A stretch of 64,000 bases of DNA, taken from contig CAWGVW010000001.1 in assembly GCA_963826145.1 (NCBI GenBank), positions 1,054,001-1,118,000 on the forward strand, written 5' to 3'. Under the pieces are notes generated by a model. That model saw only the letters and a program-made list of their open reading frames with translations. It did not search any database and was not told the origin of the DNA. Below are positions 1-9,038 of the stretch, piece after piece (positions within the stretch are counted from its first letter, which is position 1; each line of letters opens with the position of its first letter). Source of the DNA: JBGPLJ01 sp963826145. GTDB taxonomy: Bacteria > Pseudomonadota > Gammaproteobacteria > Steroidobacterales > Steroidobacteraceae. The position numbers were made by a program, and so were the translations under genes.

Positions 1-2304
1 GTCATCGACTACGTCTCCGAGAAGTACGGCCGCGACCGGGTTTCGCAGATCATCACGTACGGAAGTCTCGCGGCGAAGGCCGTCGTTCGCGACGTCGGCC
101 GCGTGCTCGGGCACAACTACGGCTACGTCGACCGCATCGCGAAGCTCATTCCCTTCGAGCTCGGCATCACGCTCGACGATGCGCTCGAGAAAGAGGAGGA
201 GCTCAAGCGCCTCTACAAGACCGACGAGGAAGTTCGCACGCTCATCGATCTTGCGCGTTCGCTCGAGGGCCTCGTGCGCAATGCCGGCACGCACGCGGGC
301 GGCGTCGTCATCGCGCCTTCAGTGCTCACGGACTTCGCGCCGCTCTATGCCGAAGAGGGCAGCGCCAGCGTCGTCACGCAATTCGACAAGGACGACGTCG
401 AAGCCGCGGGCCTGGTGAAATTCGACTTCCTGGGGCTGCGCACGCTGACGATCATCGACTGGGCGGTCAAGACCATCAACGCGGCGCGCAGTGCCGCCGG
501 CGAGGCAGCCCTCGATCTGAATGCGATTCCGATGGACGATCCGCAGGCGTTCGCGCTGCTGAAGAGCTGCCGCACGACAGCGGTGTTCCAGCTCGAATCG
601 CGCGGCATGAAGGATCTCATCCGGCGCCTGCAGCCCGACCGCTTCGAGGACGTCATCGCGCTCGTCGCTCTTTTCCGTCCGGGGCCCCTGCAGTCCGGCA
701 TGGTCGATGACTTCATGGAGCGTAAGCACGGCCGCGGCGGCGTGCGAACGGACTATCTGCATCCGAGTCTCGAGGCGATCCTGAAGCCGACCTACGGCGT
801 GATCCTGTACCAGGAACAGGTGATGCAGATTGCGCAGGTGCTCGCGGGCTATACGCTCGGCGGCGCGGATCTCCTGAGGCGCGCCATGGGCAAGAAGAAG
901 GCGGAGGAGATGGCGCAGCAGCGTTCGGTCTTCGTCGACGGTGCAGTCGCGCGCGGCGTGCCGGAAAGACAGGCCGCGCACATCTTCGACCTGATGGAGA
1001 AATTCGCGGGCTACGGCTTCAACAAGTCGCACTCGGCGGCCTACGCGCTGCTCTCGTATCAGACAGCGTGGTTGAAGGCCCACTACCCGAGTGCGTTCAT
1101 GGCGGCGGTCCTGTCCTCGGACATGGACAAGACCGACAAGGTGGTGACGCTCATCGATGAGTGCGTGTCGATCGGGCTCGAGGTCGAGCCTCCGGACGTG
1201 AACCAATCGCAATACCGCTTCACGGTTGCCGGCGAGAAAAAGATCCGCTATGGCCTCGGTGCGGTGAAGGGCGTCGGCGAGGCGGCCGTCCAAGCGCTGA
1301 CGAGCGAACGCGATCGGGCAGGGCCCTTCACGAGCATCGAGGATCTCTGTCGGCGTCTTGACCTGCAGCGCATGAACCGCCGGGCACTCGAGGCCCTGAT
1401 CCGCTCCGGGTGCTGCGACGGACTCGGGGCTAACCGCGCAACTCTGATGGCGCGGCTGCCGGCCGCGATGCAGCTCGGGGAGCAGAATACCCGCGCGCAC
1501 GAGACCGGGCAGGTCGATCTCTTCGGCCTCTCGACGACAGCGGCCGGGCGCGCGAGTCGCGCGGACCTGGTGGATCTCGAGGACTGGCCCGCGGCCGTGC
1601 GCCTCGCGGGCGAGCGCGAGACGCTTGGGCTATTCCTCACGGGTCACCCCATTACGGAATACGAAAGCGAGCTCGGGGCGCTCACGCACGGGCGCCTCGC
1701 CGATCTCGCCGCGGAGCGCGCGCCGATGGCGAGTGAACGCGGCTGGCAATATGGAGCGAACAGTAATCTCGTCAGCGTCGCAGGCCTCGTGCTCGAAGTG
1801 CGCCGCCGGGCGAATCGCGTAAGCCTCATCCTCGATGATCGGACCGGCCGCATGGAGGTGACGCTCTTCGATGACGTGCTGCAGGCGCATCGGGAGCTCA
1901 TCGTGAAGGACGCAATGCTTCTCATCGAAGGGAATCTTCGCTACGACGAGTTCATCGAAGGCTGGCGACTCGCCGCGCGCAAGCTGCAGAACCTCTCGCA
2001 GGTGCGTGAGCAGCAGGCCCGACGACTCCATGTTCGCGTGCCGGCGAGCGCAAGCGGCGCCGACTTCGTGCTGCGCCTCGAGGATTTGATCAAGCCGGTC
2101 CGGCGGCCTGGCGGCTGCAATGTCCTCCTGCACTACAACGCCGGCCATGCCCAGGCTCAGCTCACTCTCGGGCCGGACTGGGCGCTGCGTCCGACAGCCG
2201 AGTTTCTCGAACGACTGACGCAACTCGTCGGCCGCGAAGGCTGGCGCCTCTCCTACGGCCAGCGCGGCGCCGAAACGACGACAACCGCGAACGAGAAGGC
2301 GTGA
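1..2304 (+). CDS. dnaE: DNA polymerase III alpha subunit, 5'-truncated by window edge
   Basis: This is the C-terminal part of the replicative DNA polymerase catalytic subunit. The frame is open from base 1, so the start, the PHP domain and the first two catalytic palm aspartates lie upstream of the window. Visible are the palm motif KFDFLGLRTL with the third catalytic Asp (codon at 424), the fingers segment around GGADLLRRAMGKKK (near 850-900), a helix-hairpin-helix region, a sliding-clamp-binding motif QVDLF (codon 504 of the fragment) and an OB-fold beginning VSVAGLVLEVRRR. 767 residues are present; the family is usually about 1,160-1,180. accA follows, as in E. coli. Confidence 0.97.
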   Translation, partial: VIDYVSEKYGRDRVSQIITYGSLAAKAVVRDVGRVLGHNYGYVDRIAKLIPFELGITLDDALEKEEELKRLYKTDEEVRTLIDLARSLEGLVRNAGTHAGGVVIAPSVLTDFAPLYAEEGSASVVTQFDKDDVEAAGLVKFDFLGLRTLTIIDWAVKTINAARSAAGEAALDLNAIPMDDPQAFALLKSCRTTAVFQLESRGMKDLIRRLQPDRFEDVIALVALFRPGPLQSGMVDDFMERKHGRGGVRTDYLHPSLEAILKPTYGVILYQEQVMQIAQVLAGYTLGGADLLRRAMGKKKAEEMAQQRSVFVDGAVARGVPERQAAHIFDLMEKFAGYGFNKSHSAAYALLSYQTAWLKAHYPSAFMAAVLSSDMDKTDKVVTLIDECVSIGLEVEPPDVNQSQYRFTVAGEKKIRYGLGAVKGVGEAAVQALTSERDRAGPFTSIEDLCRRLDLQRMNRRALEALIRSGCCDGLGANRATLMARLPAAMQLGEQNTRAHETGQVDLFGLSTTAAGRASRADLVDLEDWPAAVRLAGERETLGLFLTGHPITEYESELGALTHGRLADLAAERAPMASERGWQYGANSNLVSVAGLVLEVRRRANRVSLILDDRTGRMEVTLFDDVLQAHRELIVKDAMLLIEGNLRYDEFIEGWRLAARKLQNLSQVREQQARRLHVRVPASASGADFVLRLEDLIKPVRRPGGCNVLLHYNAGHAQAQLTLGPDWALRPTAEFLERLTQLVGREGWRLSYGQRGAETTTTANEKA

Positions 2305-2393
2305 GAAGGCCGAGAAGGACCTCCCGGCCCGAGGCGTCGCAAAAGGCATTCGATGCTGCTAAGTTCGCCGTCAATCGCTTTCAGGGTGACCGA

Positions 2394-3353
2394 ATGGACC
2401 TGAATTTCCTCGATTTCGAGCAGCCGATCGCCGAGCTCGAAGCCAAGATCGACGAGCTCAAGTACGTCGGCAACGACGCCGAGATCAATATCCAGGAGGA
2501 AGTCAATCGCCTGCGCGCGAAGAGCCGCGCCCTGACGCAGAGCATCTTCTCGAACCTCTCCCCCTGGCAGATCACGCAGCTCGCGCGCCACCCGCAGCGG
2601 CCGTACGCGCTTGATTACCTCGGCCTCATCTTCAGCGACTTCCAGGAGCTGCACGGCGATCGCATGTACTCCGACGACCTCGCGATCATCGGCGGACCCG
2701 CCCGACTCGACGGCAATCCCGTGATGGTGATCGGCCACCAGAAGGGGCGCGACACCAAAGAGCGGGTGCGCCGCAACTACGGGATGCCGAAGCCCGAGGG
2801 CTATCGCAAGGCGCTGCGCCTCATGAAGATGGCCGAGCGCTTCCACCTGCCGCTCATCACGCTCATCGATACGCCGGGCGCGTACCCGGGCGTTGGCTCG
2901 GAGGAGCGCGGACAGAGCGAAGCGATTGCGCGCAATCTCTTCGAGATGTCGACGCTCGCGACACCGATCCTTAGCGTTGTGATCGGCGAGGGTGGTTCGG
3001 GCGGCGCACTCGCTATCGGAGTCTGTGACCGGCTGCTGATGCTCCAGTACAGCGTGTACTCGGTCATTTCGCCGGAGGGCTGCGCCTCGATCCTCTGGCA
3101 CAGCGCCGAGAAGCGCGAGATCGCGGCCGAGGCGATGGGCATCACGGCCGAGCGCCTCTCGCGCCTCGGGCTCGTCGATGAGGTCATCCGCGAACCGCTC
3201 GGCGGCGCTCATCGGGACTCCAACACCACGGCTGAGTCTCTCAAGGCGGCGCTGCTGCGCCACCTCAAGGAGCTCGAGTCGCGACCGATCGAAGACATCG
3301 TCGATGCACGCGCCGCGCGGCTCAAGTCCTTCGGTGTCTTCAGCGAAACGTGA
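2394..3353 (+). CDS. accA: Acetyl-CoA carboxylase carboxyltransferase subunit alpha
   Basis: AccA pairs with AccD to transfer the carboxyl group from carboxybiotin to acetyl-CoA, giving malonyl-CoA for fatty-acid synthesis in the cytoplasm. The product is 319 residues, the same length as the E. coli protein, and starts MDLNFLDFEQPIAELEAKI. The crotonase-like core is intact (DTPGAYPGVGSEERGQ, then GEGGSGGALAIGVCDRLLML). I chose the ATG at 2394 because it matches the family start and has an AGGG ribosome-binding site about 6 bases upstream; the frame is open further upstream to 2301 but that part is not AccA-like. It lies 89 bases after dnaE. Confidence 0.97.
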   Translation: MDLNFLDFEQPIAELEAKIDELKYVGNDAEINIQEEVNRLRAKSRALTQSIFSNLSPWQITQLARHPQRPYALDYLGLIFSDFQELHGDRMYSDDLAIIGGPARLDGNPVMVIGHQKGRDTKERVRRNYGMPKPEGYRKALRLMKMAERFHLPLITLIDTPGAYPGVGSEERGQSEAIARNLFEMSTLATPILSVVIGEGGSGGALAIGVCDRLLMLQYSVYSVISPEGCASILWHSAEKREIAAEAMGITAERLSRLGLVDEVIREPLGGAHRDSNTTAESLKAALLRHLKELESRPIEDIVDARAARLKSFGVFSET

Positions 3354-4704
3354 GGCTTTTTCCGCCGCGAGGCTGCGTTCCCTGCTGCAAGCCGAGATCG
3401 CCGATCCTCTCGCGGCCTCGTACTGCGTTGCATTCAGCGGCGGCGCCGATTCCACCGCGCTGCTCGCCGCGCTGGCGGAGCTTGCGGTACCTCGAAGCGG
3501 CGGCGCTCTTCGCGCCATTCACATCGATCACGGATTGAATCCCCGGTCCGTTGAATGGGCGAGGGCCGCGCGCGCCACTTGTGCAGAGCTCGGCGTTCCC
3601 TGCACAGTTGAGCGCGTCCGGGTTTCGGGTGGTGATGGAGAATCCGTCGAGGCAGCTGCGCGCGAAGCACGTTACGCGGTACTTGCGGGTGCGCTTGCGC
3701 CAGCGGAGTGCCTGCTCACCGCCCATCACGTCGACGATCAGCTCGAGACCGTACTGCTGCAGCTCGCTCGTGGCGCGGGTGTCGCGGGTTTTGCGGCGAT
3801 GCCTGCGAGCGCGGGACTTGGCGCCGGGCGCCATCTGCGACCGCTCCTTGGCGTCACCCACGAGGCGCTGGTGGCCTATCTGACGAAGCGCGGCTTGTCC
3901 TGGACCGAGGACCCCATGAACGCGGATCCGCGCTTCGATCGCGGATTTCTCAGGGCTGCGGTGATTCCTGCCCTGCGAGCCCGATGGCCCGCGATTGCAA
4001 TGAACGCTGCGCGTAGCGCACGCCACATGGCCGAAGCGCAGCGCACGCTCGATGCGGCCGCGGAGCGCGACTGGGCGCGTGCCCGGGACGGCGACCGGCT
4101 GGACCTCGCAGGGCTTGCGGGTTTTGACGCCGGGCGAGCCGCGAATCTCGTGCGCTACTGGATCCGCCGCCAGGGACGAGCCGCTCCCGTCCACCGCGAA
4201 TCTCGAGCGACTGCTCGCGATGATGACCGAGGCGGCGAACGATGCGACGCCGCGTGTCCGCTGGCCGGGTGCGGACGTGCGTCGCTACCGCGGCCGGCTG
4301 TATATCGCCGAATCGCACGAACGTCAGGCTCTTGGCGAAGATGCCATGGCTCTGGGCCGCAGGCGCCGCTGCTTGAGCTTGGTGCAGGGCTGGGATCCCT
4401 GCGAATCGTCGAGGGGCGCGGCGCGGTTCCGCTTGCGCGAGACCGCCTGCCGACGACCCTGACCGTCAGGCAGGGGGCCGCTGGTGAATCGTTGCGACCC
4501 GCGGTGGGCGCGCGGCAGCGGACGCTGCGCAATCTCTTTCAGGAGCAGGGCGTCGTGCCGTGGGTCCGCGGCTCCGTTCCGTTCGTCTACTGCGGCCGTG
4601 AACTCGTGGCCGTCGGCAATTTGTGGGCGGATGCCCGCTGGCACGCGAGCGACGGCGAGCCGGCGGTTCACATCGAGTGGAGCGGCGGTCCGGAACTGTA
4701 TTGA
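3334..4704 (+). CDS. tilS: tRNA(Ile)-lysidine synthetase, with apparent internal frameshifts
   Basis: TilS uses ATP to attach lysine to C34 of the CAU-anticodon isoleucine tRNA so that it reads AUA. The N-terminal PP-loop SGGADSTALLAAL and the following TAHHVDDQLETVLLQLARG segment are intact. The frame is open throughout, but between about 4175 and 4350 the encoded residues are Arg-rich and unlike TilS. In the +1 frame the same bases read EPLPSTANLERLLAMM and DVRRYRGRLYIAES, which do match TilS. The original frame resumes at PLLELGAGLGSLRIVEG and ends in a normal C-terminal domain (GVVPWVRGSVPFVYCGREL). So there are two or three compensating single-base shifts, either real or sequencing errors. 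The start is uncertain: GTG at 3334 or ATG at 3304, both overlapping accA. Confidence 0.85.
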   Translation: MSSAKREAFSAARLRSLLQAEIADPLAASYCVAFSGGADSTALLAALAELAVPRSGGALRAIHIDHGLNPRSVEWARAARATCAELGVPCTVERVRVSGGDGESVEAAAREARYAVLAGALAPAECLLTAHHVDDQLETVLLQLARGAGVAGFAAMPASAGLGAGRHLRPLLGVTHEALVAYLTKRGLSWTEDPMNADPRFDRGFLRAAVIPALRARWPAIAMNAARSARHMAEAQRTLDAAAERDWARARDGDRLDLAGLAGFDAGRAANLVRYWIRRQGRAAPVHRESRATARDDDRGGERCDAACPLAGCGRASLPRPAVYRRIARTSGSWRRCHGSGPQAPLLELGAGLGSLRIVEGRGAVPLARDRLPTTLTVRQGAAGESLRPAVGARQRTLRNLFQEQGVVPWVRGSVPFVYCGRELVAVGNLWADARWHASDGEPAVHIEWSGGPELY

Positions 4705-4767
4705 GCGGGGCCGAATCTCTGGCGAGCGCGGGTCGGTTCTGCTAGTCTGATCGCCCGTCGAATTGTT

Positions 4768-4792
4768 GGGGCCGGTGCGCGAACCTGGCCCC
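4768..4792 (+). other. GC-rich hairpin in the tilS-pyrG gap
   Basis: The 130-base gap between tilS and pyrG holds a strong inverted repeat: GGGGCC at 4768-4773 pairs with GGCCCC at 4787-4792, and the stem extends inward with GGT/ACC around a GCGCGA loop, leaving one bulged T. No T-run follows, so it is not a classical terminator. It lies 42 bases before the pyrG start and could end tilS transcripts or act in the pyrG leader. Function is inference. Confidence 0.4.
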
Positions 4793-4834
4793 GAACCAGC
4801 TTTAGTTCATCCATCTCGCGACGGGAATCCTCTC

Positions 4835-6481
4835 ATGACGCGATATATTTTCGTGACCGGCGGTGTAGTTTCCTCGCTCGGCAAGGGCATCGCCTCGGCT
4901 TCGCTCGGCGCCATCCTCGAGGCGCGGGGCTTGAAGATCTCGATGGTGAAGCTCGATCCGTACATCAACGTCGATCCGGGCACGATGAGCCCGTTCCAGC
5001 ACGGCGAGGTGTACGTCACTACCGACGGCACCGAGGCGGATCTCGACCTTGGCCACTACGAGCGCTTCGTGCGCACCGTCACGGGACGGAACAGCAATTT
5101 CACCACCGGGCGCATCTACGAGCGGGTCATCGCGAAGGAACGCCGCGGCGACTACCTCGGCGCGACGGTGCAGGTCATCCCGCACATTACTGACGAGATC
5201 AAGCGCTCGATCAAGCTCGGCGCCGGCGGCGCCGACGTCTGCATGGTCGAAATCGGCGGCACGGTGGGCGACATCGAGTCGCTACCGTTCCTCGAGGCCA
5301 TTCGCCAGCTCGGGGTCGAGATGGGCCGCAACAACGTCGTCTACATGCACCTGACGCTCGTGCCGGAGCTCGGCACCTCGGGCGAGATCAAGACCAAGCC
5401 CACGCAGCACTCGGTGAAGGAACTGCGCTCGATCGGTATCCAGCCGGATATTCTTCTCTGCCGCTCGACCAAGGAGCTTCCCGAAGAGCAGCGGCGCAAG
5501 ATCGCGCTCTTCACGAATGTGGAAGAGCGCGCCGTCATTTCGGCGATCGACTGCGACGACATCTACAAGATTCCGCTGTGGCTGCACGATCAGGGGCTCG
5601 ACGACTACGTCGTCGACCGGCTGGGGCTCGATGTGCCGGCGACGGATCTCGCAGAGTGGCGCCAGGTGGTCGCGGCGAAGCAGAACCCGGAGGCGACCGT
5701 CAACGTCGCAATGGTCGGCAAATACGTCCAGATCCGAGACTCCTACATTTCGCTGAACGAAGCGCTCTCCCACGCAGCGCTCAGAACGCGCACGCGGGTC
5801 AAGGTGCACTACGTCGAGTCGACGGACATCGAGGCGCAGGGCACCGATTGCCTGCGCGGCATGGATGCCATCCTCGTTCCGGGCGGATTCGGCGAGCGCG
5901 GCATCGAAGGCAAGATCGAAGCGATCCGCTTCGCGCGCGAGCAGCGCGTGCCATATCTTGGTCTTTGCCTCGGCATGCAGCTCGCGGTCGTCGAATTCGC
6001 ACGCAACATCTGTGGACTCACCGGGGCGAACAGCACCGAATTCAACCGTGAGTCACCGCACCCGGTGATCGCGCTGATCACCGAATGGGATGACCGGGCG
6101 CGCGGCCAGCAGACGCGCGATGAGAGTTCAGTCAAGGGCGGCACGATGCGGCTCGGCGCCCAGGAGATCCGCATTGCGAGCGGTTCGCTCGCGCACATGA
6201 CCTACGGACGCGATTCGATCATGGAACGTCACCGGCATCGCTATGAATTCAACAATCGTTACATGGAGGAGCTGACGAAGGCGGGCCTGCGGTTCTCCGG
6301 CTTCTCGGCGGATGGCCTGGTGGAGATCGTGGAGCTGCCGGGCCATCCCTGGTTCGTCGCGAGCCAGTTTCATCCGGAATTCACGTCCACGCCGCGCGAC
6401 GGGCATCCGCTGTTCTCCGGTTTCGTCCGTGCGGCGCGCAATTGGCGGGCGTCGCAACTGCCGAATGCGGCGAGCGCCTGA
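4835..6481 (+). CDS. pyrG: CTP synthase
   Basis: CTP synthase aminates UTP to CTP using ATP and glutamine. The 548-residue product begins MTRYIFVTGGVVSSLGKG, the synthetase P-loop region, and ends with a class I glutamine amidotransferase domain (from about residue 290) carrying the nucleophile in LCLGMQ and the His/Glu pair in SQFHPEF. Length matches the E. coli enzyme (545). The ATG at 4835 is the family start; the frame is open 24 codons upstream through the leader hairpin. pyrG, kdsA and eno are co-directional with short gaps, and pyrG-eno is a conserved bacterial pairing. Confidence 0.98.
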   Translation: MTRYIFVTGGVVSSLGKGIASASLGAILEARGLKISMVKLDPYINVDPGTMSPFQHGEVYVTTDGTEADLDLGHYERFVRTVTGRNSNFTTGRIYERVIAKERRGDYLGATVQVIPHITDEIKRSIKLGAGGADVCMVEIGGTVGDIESLPFLEAIRQLGVEMGRNNVVYMHLTLVPELGTSGEIKTKPTQHSVKELRSIGIQPDILLCRSTKELPEEQRRKIALFTNVEERAVISAIDCDDIYKIPLWLHDQGLDDYVVDRLGLDVPATDLAEWRQVVAAKQNPEATVNVAMVGKYVQIRDSYISLNEALSHAALRTRTRVKVHYVESTDIEAQGTDCLRGMDAILVPGGFGERGIEGKIEAIRFAREQRVPYLGLCLGMQLAVVEFARNICGLTGANSTEFNRESPHPVIALITEWDDRARGQQTRDESSVKGGTMRLGAQEIRIASGSLAHMTYGRDSIMERHRHRYEFNNRYMEELTKAGLRFSGFSADGLVEIVELPGHPWFVASQFHPEFTSTPRDGHPLFSGFVRAARNWRASQLPNAASA

Positions 6482-6499
6482 GCGGGTGATACGCGCGCC

Positions 6500-7333
6500 A
6501 TGAAGCTCTGCGGCCACGAAGTCGGGCCCGATCGCCCGCTGTTTCTCATCGCCGGCCCATGTGTCATCGAGAGCGAGGCGCTGGTGCTCGAGGTCGCCGG
6601 GCGGCTGAAGGAAGTCTGCGCGCGGCTCGCCGTGCCTCTCATTTTCAAGGCATCGTTCGACAAGGCGAATCGCTCCTCGCGCACGAGCTTTCGCGGGCCG
6701 GGTCTCGGTGAGGGCCTGAAGGCGCTCGAGCGCGTCAAGAAGGAAACGGGACTCCCGGTGCTCACGGACGTCCATGAAGACACGCCGCTCGCGGAAGTCG
6801 CCGCGGTCGTCGATGTGCTGCAGACGCCGGCCTTTCTCTGCCGCCAGACAAATTTCATCGTGAATGTCTGCTCGCAGGGCAAGCCGGTCAATATCAAGAA
6901 GGGCCAGTTCCTCTCACCCTGGGAAATGCAGAACGTCGTCGACAAGGCGCGCTCGACCGGCAATCCCGGCGTGATGGTCTGCGAGCGCGGCTTTTCCTTC
7001 GGCTACAACAATCTTGTGTCCGACATGCGAGCGCTCTCGGTGATGCGCTCGACCGGCTGCCCGGTCGTCTTCGACGCCACTCATTCCGTGCAGCTGCCGG
7101 GCGGTCAGGGCAAGTCCTCGGGTGGCCAGCGCGAATTCATTCCCGTGCTCGCGCGTTCCGCTGTTGCTGCGGGTGTCGCCGGTCTTTTCATGGAAACCCA
7201 CCCGCGTCCGGCGCAAGCGCTGTCGGACGGACCGAATGCCTGGCCGCTCGATCGGATGGAGTCGCTGCTCGCGACCCTGAAGACACTGGATGCGGCCGTG
7301 AAATCGAAACCCTTCGAGGAGTCCCTGCTGTGA
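6500..7333 (+). CDS. kdsA: 3-deoxy-8-phosphooctulonate synthase (Kdo-8-phosphate synthase)
   Basis: KdsA condenses phosphoenolpyruvate with arabinose-5-phosphate to make Kdo-8-phosphate, the precursor of the lipopolysaccharide inner core. The 277-residue protein has the family signature regions IAGPCVIESE near the N-terminus and FKASFDKANRSS around residue 50, followed by TDVHE and CRQTNF. It sits 18 bases after pyrG and its TGA overlaps the GTG of eno. kdsB, which activates Kdo, is elsewhere in the window (54.5 kb), so both Kdo genes are accounted for. The substrate PEP is made by the neighbouring enolase. Confidence 0.97.
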   Translation: MKLCGHEVGPDRPLFLIAGPCVIESEALVLEVAGRLKEVCARLAVPLIFKASFDKANRSSRTSFRGPGLGEGLKALERVKKETGLPVLTDVHEDTPLAEVAAVVDVLQTPAFLCRQTNFIVNVCSQGKPVNIKKGQFLSPWEMQNVVDKARSTGNPGVMVCERGFSFGYNNLVSDMRALSVMRSTGCPVVFDATHSVQLPGGQGKSSGGQREFIPVLARSAVAAGVAGLFMETHPRPAQALSDGPNAWPLDRMESLLATLKTLDAAVKSKPFEESLL

Positions 7334-8616
7334 CCAAGATCGCCGACATCCGCGCCCGCGAGATCATCGATTCGCGCGGCAACCCGACGGTGGAAGCGGA
7401 CGTCGTTCTCGAGTCCGGAGTCCTCGGCCGTGCGGCGGTGCCATCCGGCGCCTCAACGGGGAGCCGCGAAGCCGTGGAGCTGCGCGACGGCGATCCGAAG
7501 CGCTACCTCGGCAAAGGCGTCCGGCAGGCTGTCGCCAACGTCAACGGCCCGTTGCGCTCGGCGCTCATCGGCCAGGACGTGCGCAACCAGGCGGCGCTCG
7601 ATGGGAAGATGATCGAACTCGACGCAAGCGAGAACAAGGCGCGACTCGGCGCGAATGCGATTCTCGCGATATCGCTCGCCGCAGCGCATGCGTCTGCCCG
7701 CGATCGTGGCCTGCCGCTTTATCGCGCGCTCGGCGGGGACGGCGCGCTGACGATGCCCGTGCCGATGATGAACATCATCAATGGCGGTGCGCACGCGGAC
7801 AACAGCGTCGACATCCAGGAGTTCATGATTCTGCCCGTTGGCGCGCCAACACTCGCCGAGGCGCTGCGCTATGGCGCCGAAGTGTTTCATACGCTGAAGA
7901 AAGTTCTGCTCGGCAAGAAGCTGAACACGGCGGTCGGCGATGAGGGCGGCTTCGCTCCGGATCTCCCCTCGAACGAAGCGGCGCTCGAAACCATCCTCGA
8001 GGCGATCGACCGCGCGGGCTACCAAGCCGGCCGGGACATCTATCTCGGACTCGACGTCGCCAGCACCGAATTCTTTGCAGATGGCCGCTACACGCTCGAA
8101 TCGGAAGGGCGCGGCTTCACGCCGGCGGAGTTCGCGGACTACCTCGCGGGCCTCGCTGCGAAATATCCGATCATCACGATCGAGGATGGCATGAGCGAAG
8201 GCGACTGGGATGGCTGGGCGGGGCTTACACGCAAGCTCGGCTCCAGGCTCCAGCTCGTCGGCGATGACCTCTTCGTCACCAACACGAAGATCCTCGCCGA
8301 GGGCATCGAGCGCCGGATCGCGAATGCGATTCTCATCAAGCCGAACCAGATCGGCACGCTCACCGAGACGCTGGCCGCGATCGAGCTCGCGGCGAAGGCA
8401 CGCTACGCATCGATCGTTTCGCATCGCTCGGGTGAAACGGAAGACAGCACCATCGCCGACATCGCCGTTGCGACCTCGGCGACGCAAATCAAGACGGGCT
8501 CGATGTCGCGGTCGGATCGCACTGCGAAGTACAACCAGCTGCTTCGAATCGAAGAGCAACTCGGAGCTAAGGCGCGCTATGCGGGCCGCGAGGCCTTTCC
8601 AGTGAAGTTCGGCTGA
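7330..8616 (+). CDS. eno: Enolase
   Basis: Enolase interconverts 2-phosphoglycerate and phosphoenolpyruvate in glycolysis, and in many gammaproteobacteria also binds the RNase E degradosome. The 428-residue protein starts at GTG 7330, overlapping the kdsA stop (GTGA). It reads IRAREIIDSRGNPTVEADV at the N-terminus and has the catalytic and Mg-binding stretches GDEGGFAPD, TIEDGMSEGDWDGW, KPNQIGT and SHRSGETED. Length and motifs are typical. A weak hairpin (TGCTC/GAGCA, 8646-8661) lies 30 bases after the stop, before a new promoter for ftsB. Confidence 0.98.
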   Translation: MTKIADIRAREIIDSRGNPTVEADVVLESGVLGRAAVPSGASTGSREAVELRDGDPKRYLGKGVRQAVANVNGPLRSALIGQDVRNQAALDGKMIELDASENKARLGANAILAISLAAAHASARDRGLPLYRALGGDGALTMPVPMMNIINGGAHADNSVDIQEFMILPVGAPTLAEALRYGAEVFHTLKKVLLGKKLNTAVGDEGGFAPDLPSNEAALETILEAIDRAGYQAGRDIYLGLDVASTEFFADGRYTLESEGRGFTPAEFADYLAGLAAKYPIITIEDGMSEGDWDGWAGLTRKLGSRLQLVGDDLFVTNTKILAEGIERRIANAILIKPNQIGTLTETLAAIELAAKARYASIVSHRSGETEDSTIADIAVATSATQIKTGSMSRSDRTAKYNQLLRIEEQLGAKARYAGREAFPVKFG

Positions 8617-8682
8617 GCGCGATGCCAACGCATCAAGCGAACGACTGCTCGGGAAAGAGCATCACATGTCGCGGGTAAGCTA

Positions 8683-8711
8683 TTGTCGCTGCTAATATTT
8701 AAGAGTACGAT
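8683..8711 (+). promoter_or_regulatory. Candidate sigma-70 promoter for ftsB-ispDF
   Basis: A -35-like TTGTCG (8683-8688) and a -10-like TACGAT (8706-8711) are separated by exactly 17 bases that include an AT-rich TAATATTTAA. The predicted transcription start, about 7 bases after the -10, would fall only 2-4 bases before the ftsB ATG at 8721. No ribosome-binding site is visible, so the message may be nearly leaderless. Pattern-based only. Confidence 0.45.
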
Positions 8712-8720
8712 CCGAGTCGC

Positions 8721-9038
8721 ATGAAGATTCTTGCGGCGCTTCTGCTCGTCGTCTTCCTCGGCCTCCAGTACCGGCTCTGGATCTCCGACAGCGGTGCGCG
8801 CGAAATCTGGCGGCTCGACGATTCGGTCGCGCATCAACACGCGGAGAATCAGGGACTCGGGGAGCGCAACGCCCAGCTCAAGGCGGAGGTGCGCGATCTC
8901 AAAGAGGGACTCTCGGCCGTCGAAGAGCGCGCGCGCAGCGAACTCGGCATGATCAAGTCGAACGAGACCTTCTATCAGGTCGTGCCGCGTGATCCGGACG
9001 CCGCCGATCAGACTACCGCCAACGCCCATTCCCAATGA
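8721..9038 (+). CDS. ftsB: Cell division protein FtsB
   Basis: FtsB is a bitopic divisome protein that forms a complex with FtsL and FtsQ and helps activate septal peptidoglycan synthesis. The 105-residue product has one N-terminal membrane helix (residues 2-15, ILAALLLVVFLGLQYRLW), then a heptad-rich periplasmic helix (HQHAENQGLGERNAQLKAE) and the family motif ARSELGMIKSNETFYQVV near residue 75-90. Its TGA overlaps the ATG of ispDF by 4 bases, the same neighbour as in E. coli (ftsB-ispD). The acidic tail after residue 92 is not conserved. Confidence 0.93.
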   Translation: MKILAALLLVVFLGLQYRLWISDSGAREIWRLDDSVAHQHAENQGLGERNAQLKAEVRDLKEGLSAVEERARSELGMIKSNETFYQVVPRDPDAADQTTANAHSQ

